From Gammaproteobacteria bacterium (GTDB taxonomy: Bacteria; Pseudomonadota; Gammaproteobacteria; CAIRSR01): DNA of 47,460 nt. The notes beneath the pieces are model-generated. The model saw nothing but the letters and a program-made list of their open reading frames with translations, searched no databases and was not told where the DNA came from. The stretch covers positions 1 through 47,460 of the forward strand of contig CAUYTY010000110.1 in the NCBI GenBank assembly GCA_963575655.1, read 5' to 3'. The position numbers and the translations under genes were made by a program. Below, one piece after another: positions 36,740-45,542 of this stretch; within the stretch, counting starts at the first letter, position 1, and the number at the start of each line of letters is the position of its first letter.

Positions 36740-39073
36740 CTAGTGCCAATTACCAATAAGTAAGAATGGCGCCCACAAACCTGCATGTCGATAAGGGCCT
36801 GCTTTCAACAGCACCATTTGTGCTTGACGTAACGCTTGGGCCTTGGATTGCCGAGAATCGGCTAACTGTTGGTAAAACTCCGCCATTAATCGAGTGGTCG
36901 CCTCATCATTGACCAACCACAGGGTAGCCAGGGCACTACGCGCCCCCGCCTTTACCGCCACGCCACCGAGTCCTAAAGCCGCTCGATCATCGCCAACCGC
37001 AGTTTGACAGGCACTCATCGTAAGCAATTCCACTGGTTCATCCCGAAACCGAGTCAAACGGATAAAACGTTCCAATTGATCCAGGGTAAGATGTTCGTCA
37101 TAGGTCAGAATGAAACTCTCTTGTCCTTTTTCCTCAAAATGGCCGTGAGAGGCGAGGTGGATAATATTATAAGTATTGTCGCTCAGGCTGCGATGCATCT
37201 TTTCGAGTTCAAAGTTTTTGTTTCTGAGCACTGTGGCGGGAAACAGCTTCTCCAGATTGGCAGTTTCCAGGGCGACATTGGGTAGCGCAGGGAAACCCTG
37301 GCGCGCTTCCGTAAGGGCGGTGATTAGGGCAGAGCGCCCCCCTCGCTGGTTAGCGTCGCCCAGGTCGGTAATGCCCAGACCCGGCGAGGTTGCCACTGCA
37401 AATCGCTCCAGCAGGTAGTGAGCGCCGTCGTTGAGGGCGGCCAGGGGTAACAAGCGCAGGGCGCCGTCGGGCACAAAGACGAGGGTATCTACTCCGACCA
37501 AATCCGCTTCGAGCGGTTTAATGAGGGCTTCGTAGAGTCGTCGCGCCGGGGCTAGGTATTGATACGTCGAGCGTTTTTCCAGCAGTGCTCGCAGGCGATG
37601 GGCATTGTCTACGACCTCCGTGGTCGGCAATGGGGAGATGCGTTGGAAGATGTGCTCGCCACGACTGACCAGCATTACGGTACGGTCGGGCAAGAGCAGT
37701 GGATAGAGTACGGCGGTAGTGTCCTCCGCCTGCGCACCGGAGAGTCCCCGGCCTTGAGCCTGAGGGTCGCGTAGGCATTCATCCTTGAAGTAGTCCTTCA
37801 ACTCGGCGGTCTTGAGCTGTTCCAGCACGGTTTGAACCTGCCGCAGCAGGGTACCTCGCCCTTCCTCGCTATCTGTCTGTTCGGCGCGATGTAACAAGAG
37901 GTTGGCAAGTTCAAGAAAGAGTGCCCCGGTGGATTCTCGAAAGCGGTCGGCCGCATCGGTTGCCGTGGCAGTCGCTGGTCGGAGCCCCTGCAATTGTTCA
38001 ATGGCACGACGATAGCCCTGGATGGCCGGCTCGTGCTGACCCAAACGCTCCAACAAGCGTGCGCTCTGCCACTCCCAGCGATACTGGATGGGGACGGAGA
38101 GGGTTTGGGCGGTAAACAAGGCGCGCCGGTAGAACTGGAGTCCTTCCTGGAGGCGTCCCTGCTCACTGTAGAGCGCCCCTAATTCGGCATTGGCCAGGGC
38201 AGTGGCGTAATCATCCTGGATCCCTTGGGCTACGTTGAGCCCAGCCCGAAAGGCATCGTAGGCCGCACGCAAGTGGTGGTCACGTCCTACGCCAGCCGTT
38301 GTGCTCAGTGCGCGATAGATCCAACCCACGGCAAGGTGGGCCATGGCTGTCTGGTGCGCGGGAGGGGCGGCACGTAAGCGCGCCACAGCGATGGAGAGGG
38401 TTTGATCGGCAATACTCGATTGCTTGGTGATGATCTGAAGTCGGGCCTGGGCCAGTAATACCCCCACGGTAGCCAAGGGCGCTGTCGCACGATTAGCGGT
38501 TTGGCGGGCTTGGTCGTAGAGGGCCGCCGCCGCAGTGGAATCACCGCGCCGCACGGCCCTTTCACCAAGCTGGATCTGGACTTCAGCCAATTCGGCAGAA
38601 GGCCCTAGCGGGGTCAGAAGGTCACGCGCTCGGGTCAGTAGATTTTCGGCGGAGTTGTTCGAATCCTTGGCCGAGTCGTTCGCATGAACGCGGGCCAAGG
38701 CTGACAAAATTTGGCCCTGTTGGAGCACGACCCCACCCTCGGTCGCTACACGCAATGCCTCGTCGAAGGCCTCTCCTGCCTCAGTCCAGCGCCCCAGAGA
38801 TCGATAGGACTCGCCCTGAAGGAGCCACTGTTCTGCCCGTTCCGTCGGCGTAGCGGCCAGCGTACGTTCCTGCTGAAGTTGTTCGATGGCCTCGACGAAG
38901 TGGCCTCGTAGCCACTGCTCCTTGGCATCCAATACCGCCCCAGACGGTGATGCCCAGAACAGCGACAAAGTAGTAATAGTTAGCAATAGTGAACGTAGGG
39001 AAAGGATCATTGACAATCGTTCGCAAACATTGGCACCCAACATTCCAACAAGCCTAAAATTCCGATTAATCAT
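36740..39073 (-). CDS. TPR-CHAT caspase-like protease, exported
   Basis: 777 residues. A signal-peptide-like segment starts at M22 (MILSLRSLLLTITTLSLFWA; start at 39010 if that Met is used; the longer start leaves a 16-bp gap to tpsA). Roughly residues 50-430 are tetratricopeptide-type helical repeats (ALANAELGALYSEQGRLQEG is one). The C-terminal third is a CHAT domain with an intact catalytic dyad: H643 in HLASHGHF and C689 in SACQTAVGDD. The ALGLGGVAVKAGARSALATLW stretch and the final FLLIGNW are family-typical. The protein would be a cysteine protease in the periplasm or outside. It sits between TpsA and DUF928-TpsB, so TpsA or a partner may be its target (inference). Confidence 0.93.
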   Translation of the reverse strand: MINRNFRLVGMLGANVCERLSMILSLRSLLLTITTLSLFWASPSGAVLDAKEQWLRGHFVEAIEQLQQERTLAATPTERAEQWLLQGESYRSLGRWTEAGEAFDEALRVATEGGVVLQQGQILSALARVHANDSAKDSNNSAENLLTRARDLLTPLGPSAELAEVQIQLGERAVRRGDSTAAAALYDQARQTANRATAPLATVGVLLAQARLQIITKQSSIADQTLSIAVARLRAAPPAHQTAMAHLAVGWIYRALSTTAGVGRDHHLRAAYDAFRAGLNVAQGIQDDYATALANAELGALYSEQGRLQEGLQFYRRALFTAQTLSVPIQYRWEWQSARLLERLGQHEPAIQGYRRAIEQLQGLRPATATATDAADRFRESTGALFLELANLLLHRAEQTDSEEGRGTLLRQVQTVLEQLKTAELKDYFKDECLRDPQAQGRGLSGAQAEDTTAVLYPLLLPDRTVMLVSRGEHIFQRISPLPTTEVVDNAHRLRALLEKRSTYQYLAPARRLYEALIKPLEADLVGVDTLVFVPDGALRLLPLAALNDGAHYLLERFAVATSPGLGITDLGDANQRGGRSALITALTEARQGFPALPNVALETANLEKLFPATVLRNKNFELEKMHRSLSDNTYNIIHLASHGHFEEKGQESFILTYDEHLTLDQLERFIRLTRFRDEPVELLTMSACQTAVGDDRAALGLGGVAVKAGARSALATLWLVNDEATTRLMAEFYQQLADSRQSKAQALRQAQMVLLKAGPYRHAGLWAPFLLIGNWH

Positions 39074-39089
39074 GATTCTTACGCCATTG

Positions 39090-41741
39090 TTAGAATACCC
39101 AGTCTTTTACCACGTCACCAACTGCCTGAGCGGGACGTACCAGGAGTTGACTACCGCGTTCACGCGGTTTGCAATTGCGGGATAACTGTTGGTCGATGGC
39201 TAAGTAATCAGAGGGTAAGGTGGCAACTGTTCCATTGGATACCTGATTCGGGGCATTCAACTGTATATTTCCGTTAAGACCAAGGTTGGAAGAGGCGCGA
39301 ATTACACTACCTGCAGAACGAAGGATAGTATTGGCATCGATCGTAATATTCCCACCTCTCCCTAGATCGGCGTCAGCAACAATTTGACTCCGGCTCAAAA
39401 CTACAAAGCGGGGATCAATGGTAATACTGCCACCATTTCCACTACCACTATGAACACTGGTCAGGATATTTCCGTCACGAAGATATACTCGATTGTTAAC
39501 GGCCAATGATACGTTACCACCACCGGCACTTTTGGCCGTCGTCTGAATACTCGCACCGTTCAACATATCAAGATTCTGGGCCGCAACCACAATATTCCCC
39601 GCATGTCCAGCATTTTCGGTGAGAGAAGAGACAGTACTAATGGTACTGGAGACTCCGTCCATCACAAGATTTTCAGATACCTTGACGTTGATAGTGCCAC
39701 CATTGCCTTTGGTATTGGTGGTAGAGTCAATAGAGGCACCGTTGCGGATCTCTAAAGTATGCGTGTTGATTGTAATATCTCCCGCATCACCTCTTTCTAT
39801 GCTGTCGCTATTCCCCATATCAGATTTGAATTCACTGTTGGCGAAGATGGAACTCACTTTCCCATTTTTTGTATACCGACCATCCAATGAAATAGCGTCT
39901 GCGGTTATATTGATCTTGCCAGCATGAGTATTTCTCTGCCCCTTGGTTTCAGTACTAATCGATCCGCCATCCTTCAGAGTTAGCTTACTGGTTCGAATGT
40001 TGACATCCCCTCCGCTACCAGTAGCGTTATCCCAGACCGCGCTAAACAGGTGACTGCCATGCTGAGGGTTTACCGCGTCGTAGCCACTTACCAACAACTG
40101 GCGAGAGATGATATTGAGATTGCCTGCCCTACCTGCACCACGAGTAGTATTATCAATCCTTGAGCCTCCGAGAACTTCCAGATTAGTGGCGTTGATCGTA
40201 ATGTTCCCACCGTTCCCAGTAGAGGACGGGGCACCAGGTAAATTAGACACCTCAGTACCGCCAGAAATGACCGATGTTTTGTTCAGCACCAGATTCTGAG
40301 CCTGCAAAGTAATCGGGCCAGCGTTACCACTACCGCTGGTAGTGCTAGAAATAAGTGCTGAATCATTCAGGGTCAAATTTTTGGTATTCATGATGATCGG
40401 TCCAGCGTTACCGCTGCCACTGGTCGTACTATCGATCTTTGAACCCCCCCAAATTTTCAGGTTAGTAGCATGGATCCTGACATTTCCAGCGTTTCCAGTA
40501 GAAGGGGGAGCGCCCGGAAATCTAGGCATCTCCGCACTGCTGGAAATAACTGATGTTTTATCCAGTACCAGATTCTGAGCCTGCAAAGTAATCGAGCCAG
40601 CGTTACCACTACCGCTGGTAGTGCTAGAAATAAGTGCTGAATCATTCAGGGTCAAATTTTTGGTATTCATGATGATCGGTCCAGCGTTACCACGACCACT
40701 CGTAGAGGAGGAGATCATGCTGCTGTGACCGCTAAAGGGGTCTCCGCCGTAGAGAGAAAAATCCCGGGCTAGGATACGGGTCGTTCGGCTATCGGAATCC
40801 TGCGTCTTATCGGTGATCTGGCTCCCATTTAGTTTCACCGCTCCACCTACCATGACAACGGCGGTAGCTGGTATCGAGACATCAAGTGAGGCACGCCTAA
40901 CCCTAGGAGGCGGCGGTGGATTACCCCCACCATTAGAATCTGACATACCCGTATTTACGTTCGCATTAACGAGGGTGATCGCACCATTAGCACTACCTGC
41001 AATCCAGAAATTAGTACTGGCGTTAGGGTCGTTAGGGTCAGCACCAGAATCAACGGGAATATCGCCGGGTTCGCTAACCGCCGCGAGTGCGACCCGGCCT
41101 TTGGGCGCATTGATTGAAGCAGACCATTCGTGAGTGGAATCTCCTTCGACATCAATCCCACCGGAAACAAATTCCAGGGTCCGGAAATCTGGGACACTCA
41201 ATCTACAGTGGTCACATCTAATGATGGCTGGATTTGGTTCCAGGAAACCAAAGGCCTCAGGCGCGGCACTGGTGAGGGTTGATTCGGTAGGATGACTCGC
41301 CGAAAATTGTTTTCCATCCGCGAACTTTATAGTATTTGCGGTAGAGGCGTAGAAAGAACCTCTGACATCCAGAGAGGAATGAGGACCAAAAATCACTCCA
41401 TAAGGGTTGAAAAGGTAGACATTGGCACCGTCAATGGTGCTACGGATCGTACCGTCAATGGAAGAAGGGGTCCTACCGGTAACCCGCGCAATAACATTCT
41501 GGATCTGAACCCCGGGTTGTCCGTTGAAAGTCGCAGCTTCACCGTTGGCAATATTGAATGTCCGAAAACTATGAAAGAGATTGCCGCCTCGCAATTGACC
41601 GAGGTTTGCGCCAATATCGTAGTTATTGTTAATTGGCGGAAGTGTACCACGGGTACCCATAGTTCCATCTAAGACTACCCCTGCTTGCGTCGGCAGAGAA
41701 AGCAAGAGTGGCAACACCAACAGGATGTAGAATCGATACAT
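39090..41741 (-). CDS. TpsA filamentous-haemagglutinin-type exoprotein
   Basis: 883 residues with signal peptide (LLVLPLLLSLPTQAGVV) and an N-terminal TPS secretion domain: GTRGTLPPINNNYDIGANLG, LFHSFRTFNIANGEAATF, the ANVYLFNPYGVIFGPHSSLD motif (positions about 107-127) and NPAIIRC. The rest is a right-handed beta-helix built of approximate repeats rich in G, N and S, including a duplicated 93-residue block. The C-terminal end contains SRNCKPRERGSQLLV, common at the end of short TPS exoproteins. Probably a secreted or surface adhesin exported by the TpsB encoded downstream. Confidence 0.94.
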   Translation of the reverse strand: MYRFYILLVLPLLLSLPTQAGVVLDGTMGTRGTLPPINNNYDIGANLGQLRGGNLFHSFRTFNIANGEAATFNGQPGVQIQNVIARVTGRTPSSIDGTIRSTIDGANVYLFNPYGVIFGPHSSLDVRGSFYASTANTIKFADGKQFSASHPTESTLTSAAPEAFGFLEPNPAIIRCDHCRLSVPDFRTLEFVSGGIDVEGDSTHEWSASINAPKGRVALAAVSEPGDIPVDSGADPNDPNASTNFWIAGSANGAITLVNANVNTGMSDSNGGGNPPPPPRVRRASLDVSIPATAVVMVGGAVKLNGSQITDKTQDSDSRTTRILARDFSLYGGDPFSGHSSMISSSTSGRGNAGPIIMNTKNLTLNDSALISSTTSGSGNAGSITLQAQNLVLDKTSVISSSAEMPRFPGAPPSTGNAGNVRIHATNLKIWGGSKIDSTTSGSGNAGPIIMNTKNLTLNDSALISSTTSGSGNAGPITLQAQNLVLNKTSVISGGTEVSNLPGAPSSTGNGGNITINATNLEVLGGSRIDNTTRGAGRAGNLNIISRQLLVSGYDAVNPQHGSHLFSAVWDNATGSGGDVNIRTSKLTLKDGGSISTETKGQRNTHAGKINITADAISLDGRYTKNGKVSSIFANSEFKSDMGNSDSIERGDAGDITINTHTLEIRNGASIDSTTNTKGNGGTINVKVSENLVMDGVSSTISTVSSLTENAGHAGNIVVAAQNLDMLNGASIQTTAKSAGGGNVSLAVNNRVYLRDGNILTSVHSGSGNGGSITIDPRFVVLSRSQIVADADLGRGGNITIDANTILRSAGSVIRASSNLGLNGNIQLNAPNQVSNGTVATLPSDYLAIDQQLSRNCKPRERGSQLLVRPAQAVGDVVKDWVF
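40195..40735. repeat. 279-bp duplication inside tpsA
   Basis: The block around 40270-40420 recurs about 279 bp further on (for example gcgttaccactaccgctggt at 40321 and 40600), preserving the frame as 93-residue units. A shorter internal repeat of the GSGNAG-containing coil occurs within each unit. Signs of recent in-frame duplication. Confidence 0.8.
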
Positions 41742-41808
41742 AATTATGCCTTTGATTTAACCGTAATCGTTCAACGCTTCCCGAGGAGCGCAGCCATCTT
41801 GGCCGCAA

Positions 41809-41834
41809 GAGAGCGGGCGAGAATTCCCGCTCTC
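41809..41834. other. stem-loop between motB and tpsA
   Basis: Perfect 9-bp arms GAGAGCGGG (41809-41817) and CCCGCTCTC (41826-41834) with an 8-base loop. No T-run, so it may only reduce read-through from the motor genes into tpsA or protect transcript ends. Confidence 0.5.
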
Positions 41835-41868
41835 CCCAGAGAAAGCGTGCTGAATTTACTATTCGCCA

Positions 41869-42954
41869 CTATCGCCTTGGTGGAATAGTAACGCTGATCT
41901 CTTTCTCGAATAAAAACACCACCCGTCGATTGGCCGCACGACGCTCAATTTCACTCGTCCCCACCACGAACGGTAATGGGCGCGTATCCGCATAACCTGT
42001 AACCGCTAACCGACTTGGCGCAATACCGCGTTCAATGAGAAAACGCGCCACCCGACCCGCCCGCGCCGCTGACAGTTCCCAATTCGAGGGAAATTGTTGG
42101 GTGTGAATCGGAATATCATCGGTGTGTCCCTCGATACGGATAGCATACGGGAGGCGTAGTACAAAACTGGCGACCTGATTTAATAGATCATTGGCGCGGG
42201 GGGTCATTTCCGCACTACCCGAGGAAAATAGTAGGTCTCCCGTTGCGGTCAAGGCCACCCCCGTCGAGACCAATTGCACCCGGGCAAGACCTTCCAGGCC
42301 GAGGGCGGTGAGTTGAATTTGGATCTCGCGGAGCAAATCATCGTAGCCGATCTGTTTAGCTACCGGTTGATTGGATATCGGCGGACTCTTTACGAGAGTT
42401 TTGGCAAGCGATTCCTTAATCTGCTCTGCTTTGCTGGCATCAATGCGCGAGGCGGCATAGAGCACAATAAACAGGGCCAGCATGAGCGTAATCAGGTCCG
42501 CAAAGGACATGAGCCAGGCATCCAGATCCTCTTCGGCGACTGGACGGCGGCGGCGCAACCGAGAAACCGGCGGCAACGATGCTGTGGATTTGGTCGGAAC
42601 CGAGGGGTGAGGCGCCGGCGGCGTGGGTGTAGGAGGACTGTTCGAAACCGCCCCCGGCGAGGGATCCGCAGGTCGTGCTGGTGCGCGAGGAAGCGACCCC
42701 GGTGGGCGGACCGCAGATGGCGCGGTCGCAGGGTTGGCCGAAACCGCCCCCGGCGAGGGATCCGCAGGTCGCACCGATGCACGAGGAGGCGCCCCCGGTG
42801 GGCGAGCCGCAGATGGCACGGTCGTAGCGCTGACCGGAGAGGTCGCAGGACGTGACACAGGCGGTGCAGGCATCGGCTTGTTTGGGTCTGATGTCTCAGA
42901 CTGGGGGCGGGGCGCAGGCGGCGCAGATAGCGGTTTGGTTGGTGGAGTGTCCAT
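41869..42954 (-). CDS. motB: MotB/PomB-like stator protein with long proline-rich N-terminus
   Basis: 361 residues. Residues 1-140 are Pro/Ala/Ser-rich with two copies of a 32-residue repeat, about 110 residues longer than usual. Then come the cytoplasmic basic stretch SRLRRRRPVAEEDLD and a single membrane helix with the ion-carrying aspartate at D153 (AWLMSFADLITLMLALF). The plug/linker and an OmpA-like peptidoglycan-binding domain (IRIEGHTDDIPI, NWELSAARAGRVARFLIERG) follow. SFADL-TL resembles sodium-type PomB/MotS more than E. coli MotB. It follows motA by 11 bp, forming a MotA-MotB unit anchored to the wall. Confidence 0.95.
   Translation of the reverse strand: MDTPPTKPLSAPPAPRPQSETSDPNKPMPAPPVSRPATSPVSATTVPSAARPPGAPPRASVRPADPSPGAVSANPATAPSAVRPPGSLPRAPARPADPSPGAVSNSPPTPTPPAPHPSVPTKSTASLPPVSRLRRRRPVAEEDLDAWLMSFADLITLMLALFIVLYAASRIDASKAEQIKESLAKTLVKSPPISNQPVAKQIGYDDLLREIQIQLTALGLEGLARVQLVSTGVALTATGDLLFSSGSAEMTPRANDLLNQVASFVLRLPYAIRIEGHTDDIPIHTQQFPSNWELSAARAGRVARFLIERGIAPSRLAVTGYADTRPLPFVVGTSEIERRAANRRVVFLFEKEISVTIPPRR
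42641..42830. repeat. 96-bp tandem repeat in motB
   Basis: GAAACCGCCCCCGGCGAGGG and its following sequence occur at 42644 and 42740, two in-frame copies of 32 codons (RPADPSPGAVS core) with some divergence. High GC. Confidence 0.75.
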
Positions 42955-42965
42955 GAATTAATCCT

Positions 42966-43754
42966 TTATTTCTTACGGTCCTGACCTACCCGTACATCCT
43001 TCCACTGACGCGCCGGAATAAAGGCCTTCAATTGATCGAGCACCAGATCGGGCGGCGTTTTCATAGCGACCAGTAGCACCCCCTCCATGATTACCTCCAT
43101 GAGAAGCGTATGCTCTTCGGCGCGGCGCTCCATTTTGATCGCGATGGGTTGAAATACTAGATTGGCGAGTAAAACCCCGTAGAGAGTAGTCAGCATCGCC
43201 ATACCCATGGCAGGGCCAATGCCATTCATATCATTTCCCAGATGCTGAAATAGATTGATGAGGCCAATTAGGGTGCCTACCATACCAAACGCTGGAGCAA
43301 AACGGGCCATGGTACGAAACATTGCCGCCTCTCGTAATTCCGATTCACGAGCCTTTTCGATGGTACTCTCCAAAATGTGACGAACCCGATCTACAGGATA
43401 ACGATCTACAATCATGCGCAAGGCATCTTGCAGAAAGAAATTCTCCACTCCCTCCAGTTCTTCCTCTAAACGGATCGTACCACCGGCCATTACTTGACCA
43501 GCCAAATAATGGAGGGCACGAATATAGTGAGGTACCGGTAAACTCTCACGGCGCAGCACCTTGATAAAGGCACCAAAGGAGCGCAATACATCGCGTAATG
43601 GATAGGAGGTAAAGGTAGCGGCAACCACGCCACCGACCACAATCGCTAAACTTTCCGGTTGGACAAATAATGCGGCGTTGCCCGTTGCACTATAAATGGC
43701 CCAACTTAAGGTGATAAAACCAACCAGAACGCCAATAATCGTTGCGATATTCAT
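42966..43754 (-). CDS. motA: MotA/PomA-like stator protein
   Basis: 262-residue inner-membrane stator subunit that uses ion flow to drive motor rotation. Four membrane helices are visible: IATIIGVLVGFITLSWAIY, LAIVVGGVVAATF, FGMVGTLIGLINLF and the GMAMLTTLYGVLLANLVF helix. The long cytoplasmic loop carries charged residues that touch FliG in classical motors (REAAMFRTMARF follows it). GMVGTLIGLI is the PomA/MotP-type signature. It has the normal length. Downstream of two cyclic-nucleotide-binding genes and directly upstream of motB. Confidence 0.95.
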   Translation of the reverse strand: MNIATIIGVLVGFITLSWAIYSATGNAALFVQPESLAIVVGGVVAATFTSYPLRDVLRSFGAFIKVLRRESLPVPHYIRALHYLAGQVMAGGTIRLEEELEGVENFFLQDALRMIVDRYPVDRVRHILESTIEKARESELREAAMFRTMARFAPAFGMVGTLIGLINLFQHLGNDMNGIGPAMGMAMLTTLYGVLLANLVFQPIAIKMERRAEEHTLLMEVIMEGVLLVAMKTPPDLVLDQLKAFIPARQWKDVRVGQDRKK

Positions 43755-43847
43755 AATCTATTCATACTCCGCAAACAAGTCAAAGTAGGGGCAGGGGCGG
43801 TGCAGGTAGTTATTCGCTCTATCCCGTTGATAAGGAAGAATGAAGCA

Positions 43848-44321
43848 TCATCCAAAACTAAATTGGCGCAGGGTTAGGTCCGCATCCTTGAGGCGATCGG
43901 CAAGAATCAATGCGATGTTATATAAGATGCGCATTCCCACCTCTGGATTAGCAGCGAGCAACTCCCATAAGGCGACCCCTTCGATCTGAATGATGTCAAC
44001 CGCATCGATACACTTCACCGTTGCGGTACGATACTGACGCTTCAACCAATTGACCTCACCGATTAATTCATACTGACCCTCTCCGACCATAAATTCTTTA
44101 CAGAGAGGAGGTTCCGAGCTGCCCGGTCGGGAGTTTATAGCTACTTCCACGCTACCGTTACTCACCACATACAGATTATAATCCGCAGTGCCCTCGGCGG
44201 TAAGGGTCTCACCAGGAACTAATTGGCGCTCGCTACAGATAGCAGCAATCTCTGTTAGTCGATCGGTCTCGATATTGTCCAAGAGTGGTATAGCGCGCAG
44301 TTTTTCTATCAAGGCTGTCAT
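43848..44321 (-). CDS. cyclic-nucleotide-binding domain protein
   Basis: 157 residues made of one cNMP-binding beta-roll with flanking helices and no output domain. The N-terminal helix (ALIEKLRAIPLLDNIETDRL) leads to YNLYVVSNGSVEVAI. The phosphate cassette is YELIGEVNWLKRQYRTATV, where the glutamate and an arginine are both in place, so binding of cAMP or cGMP is plausible. It lies 5 bp after the cNBD-FliG fusion gene and 93 bp before motA, so it is very likely in one operon. It may act as a soluble regulator of the stator. Confidence 0.88.
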   Translation of the reverse strand: MTALIEKLRAIPLLDNIETDRLTEIAAICSERQLVPGETLTAEGTADYNLYVVSNGSVEVAINSRPGSSEPPLCKEFMVGEGQYELIGEVNWLKRQYRTATVKCIDAVDIIQIEGVALWELLAANPEVGMRILYNIALILADRLKDADLTLRQFSFG

Positions 44322-44326
44322 GGATA

Positions 44327-45469
44327 TTAGATCCCGAGGGCAATTTGCTTGATTCGTTCGATGATGCGCTGCTCTAATTGCGCCACACGCATCTCATCCA
44401 CTTGATTGATAGAACCCATGGTTTGGGTAATAATTCCACGCATTCGCCCGGAGAGAGCACTAAGGGCACGTTCACACACCGGCGGATCTTGTTTCTTCAG
44501 TAACAGGGCCAAGTCGTAGGGCTCTACTTCCCCAAAGGCCAGTGCCATGGTCTCTTGATCTACAAATTCGATATCACAAAACTCTTCCAAATCTTCGATC
44601 TTTTTAAACGTTCGTTTCTTAAAGAACTGGCTGCCCTTATCTTGGAGGAGCTTCAATACCTCGGTACGACGAAAGAGAAACAGATCTGACGGCAATTCCC
44701 CTTGTGCTATTTTGCGCACCAGGAGCGGTTCTTCTACCTCGACCAAACGCGCCAATTCATGCAGCTCGATAAACTCCACATCGGTGTGGAGTTTATCGGC
44801 AACCAGATCGCCCATTTTAGTGGTGAGATTACGTGCATCGGCGACAATTCGTGCGGGTTCAAAGCGCACGACAGCATGATCCCCCCCGCCATCAATCTTG
44901 ACCAGGTTTAGATCGGCCATGTGTCGAAGGATCTCTTTGATTCGGAAGGGAGGGAGGGTGGCGGCCGCCGCCTTCAGGGTCTCAAGACACTGACGGTAGG
45001 GGAGGCTGGCCATAGCCTCGCCTCGACCACGCCCGGAACTCCCAACAGAACGCGCCAACAGCTCCAAGATGGTTGCAAAAGAGATCAAGGCATTACTCGC
45101 CGCCGCGTGTGGTACCGCTGTCTCGGTCAGTACTTTGACTCGCTCGATGAGGGCGACGATGATCGTGCGCAGCAAGGGGTTGGCCTGCTGCATGAGCTGT
45201 TCCAAAACCGTACGGTTGACCAGGTAGGCCTCGGTGTACTCGTAGGCAGTGGCTGTGGCGCTACGAGGCTCACCAAGGATCACGCCCATTTCACCGAAGC
45301 AACGATTCGGCCCAACCTTGGTCAACACAACCTTTTGACCATCACGCAGGATCGAGATCTCAACCTGTCCAGTTTTGACGATGTAGGCATACTGCCCAGA
45401 AGATCCTTCTCGGAAGATGGTTTCTCCCTTACCGAAGGTTGTCACTGTTGGGGGCATGGTAGATTCCAC
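44327..45469 (-). CDS. cNMP-binding domain fused to FliG C-terminal-like rotor domain
   Basis: 380 residues (start at M1, or M5). Residues 10-115 are a cNMP-binding domain with a complete cassette FGEMGVILGEPRSATA (E60, R69). Residues 120-290 are mostly helical with winged-helix-like parts (FRIKEILRHMADLNLVKIDG). Residues 293-376 align by eye with the FliG C-terminal torque domain: EEFCDIEFVDQETMALAFGE, YDLALLLKKQ and ALSGRMRG. Of the classical torque residues, K264 and R281 equivalents remain (K325, R342), whereas D288/D289 and R297 are replaced (Q349/T350, D358). Followed by a second cNBD gene and motAB. I know of no characterised protein with this layout. Confidence 0.85.
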   Translation of the reverse strand: MESTMPPTVTTFGKGETIFREGSSGQYAYIVKTGQVEISILRDGQKVVLTKVGPNRCFGEMGVILGEPRSATATAYEYTEAYLVNRTVLEQLMQQANPLLRTIIVALIERVKVLTETAVPHAAASNALISFATILELLARSVGSSGRGRGEAMASLPYRQCLETLKAAAATLPPFRIKEILRHMADLNLVKIDGGGDHAVVRFEPARIVADARNLTTKMGDLVADKLHTDVEFIELHELARLVEVEEPLLVRKIAQGELPSDLFLFRRTEVLKLLQDKGSQFFKKRTFKKIEDLEEFCDIEFVDQETMALAFGEVEPYDLALLLKKQDPPVCERALSALSGRMRGIITQTMGSINQVDEMRVAQLEQRIIERIKQIALGI

Positions 45470-45542
45470 TGTACCGTAGGTATAGAGGCGTGGAAGAATA
45501 AAGAATTCTTTGGGTAAATACTATTCATCAACAATGGGCTAA

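Noticed and set aside
40195-40735. CRISPR-like spaced repeats
   Set aside because: The repeats are in frame within tpsA, long and divergent, and encode beta-helix coils.
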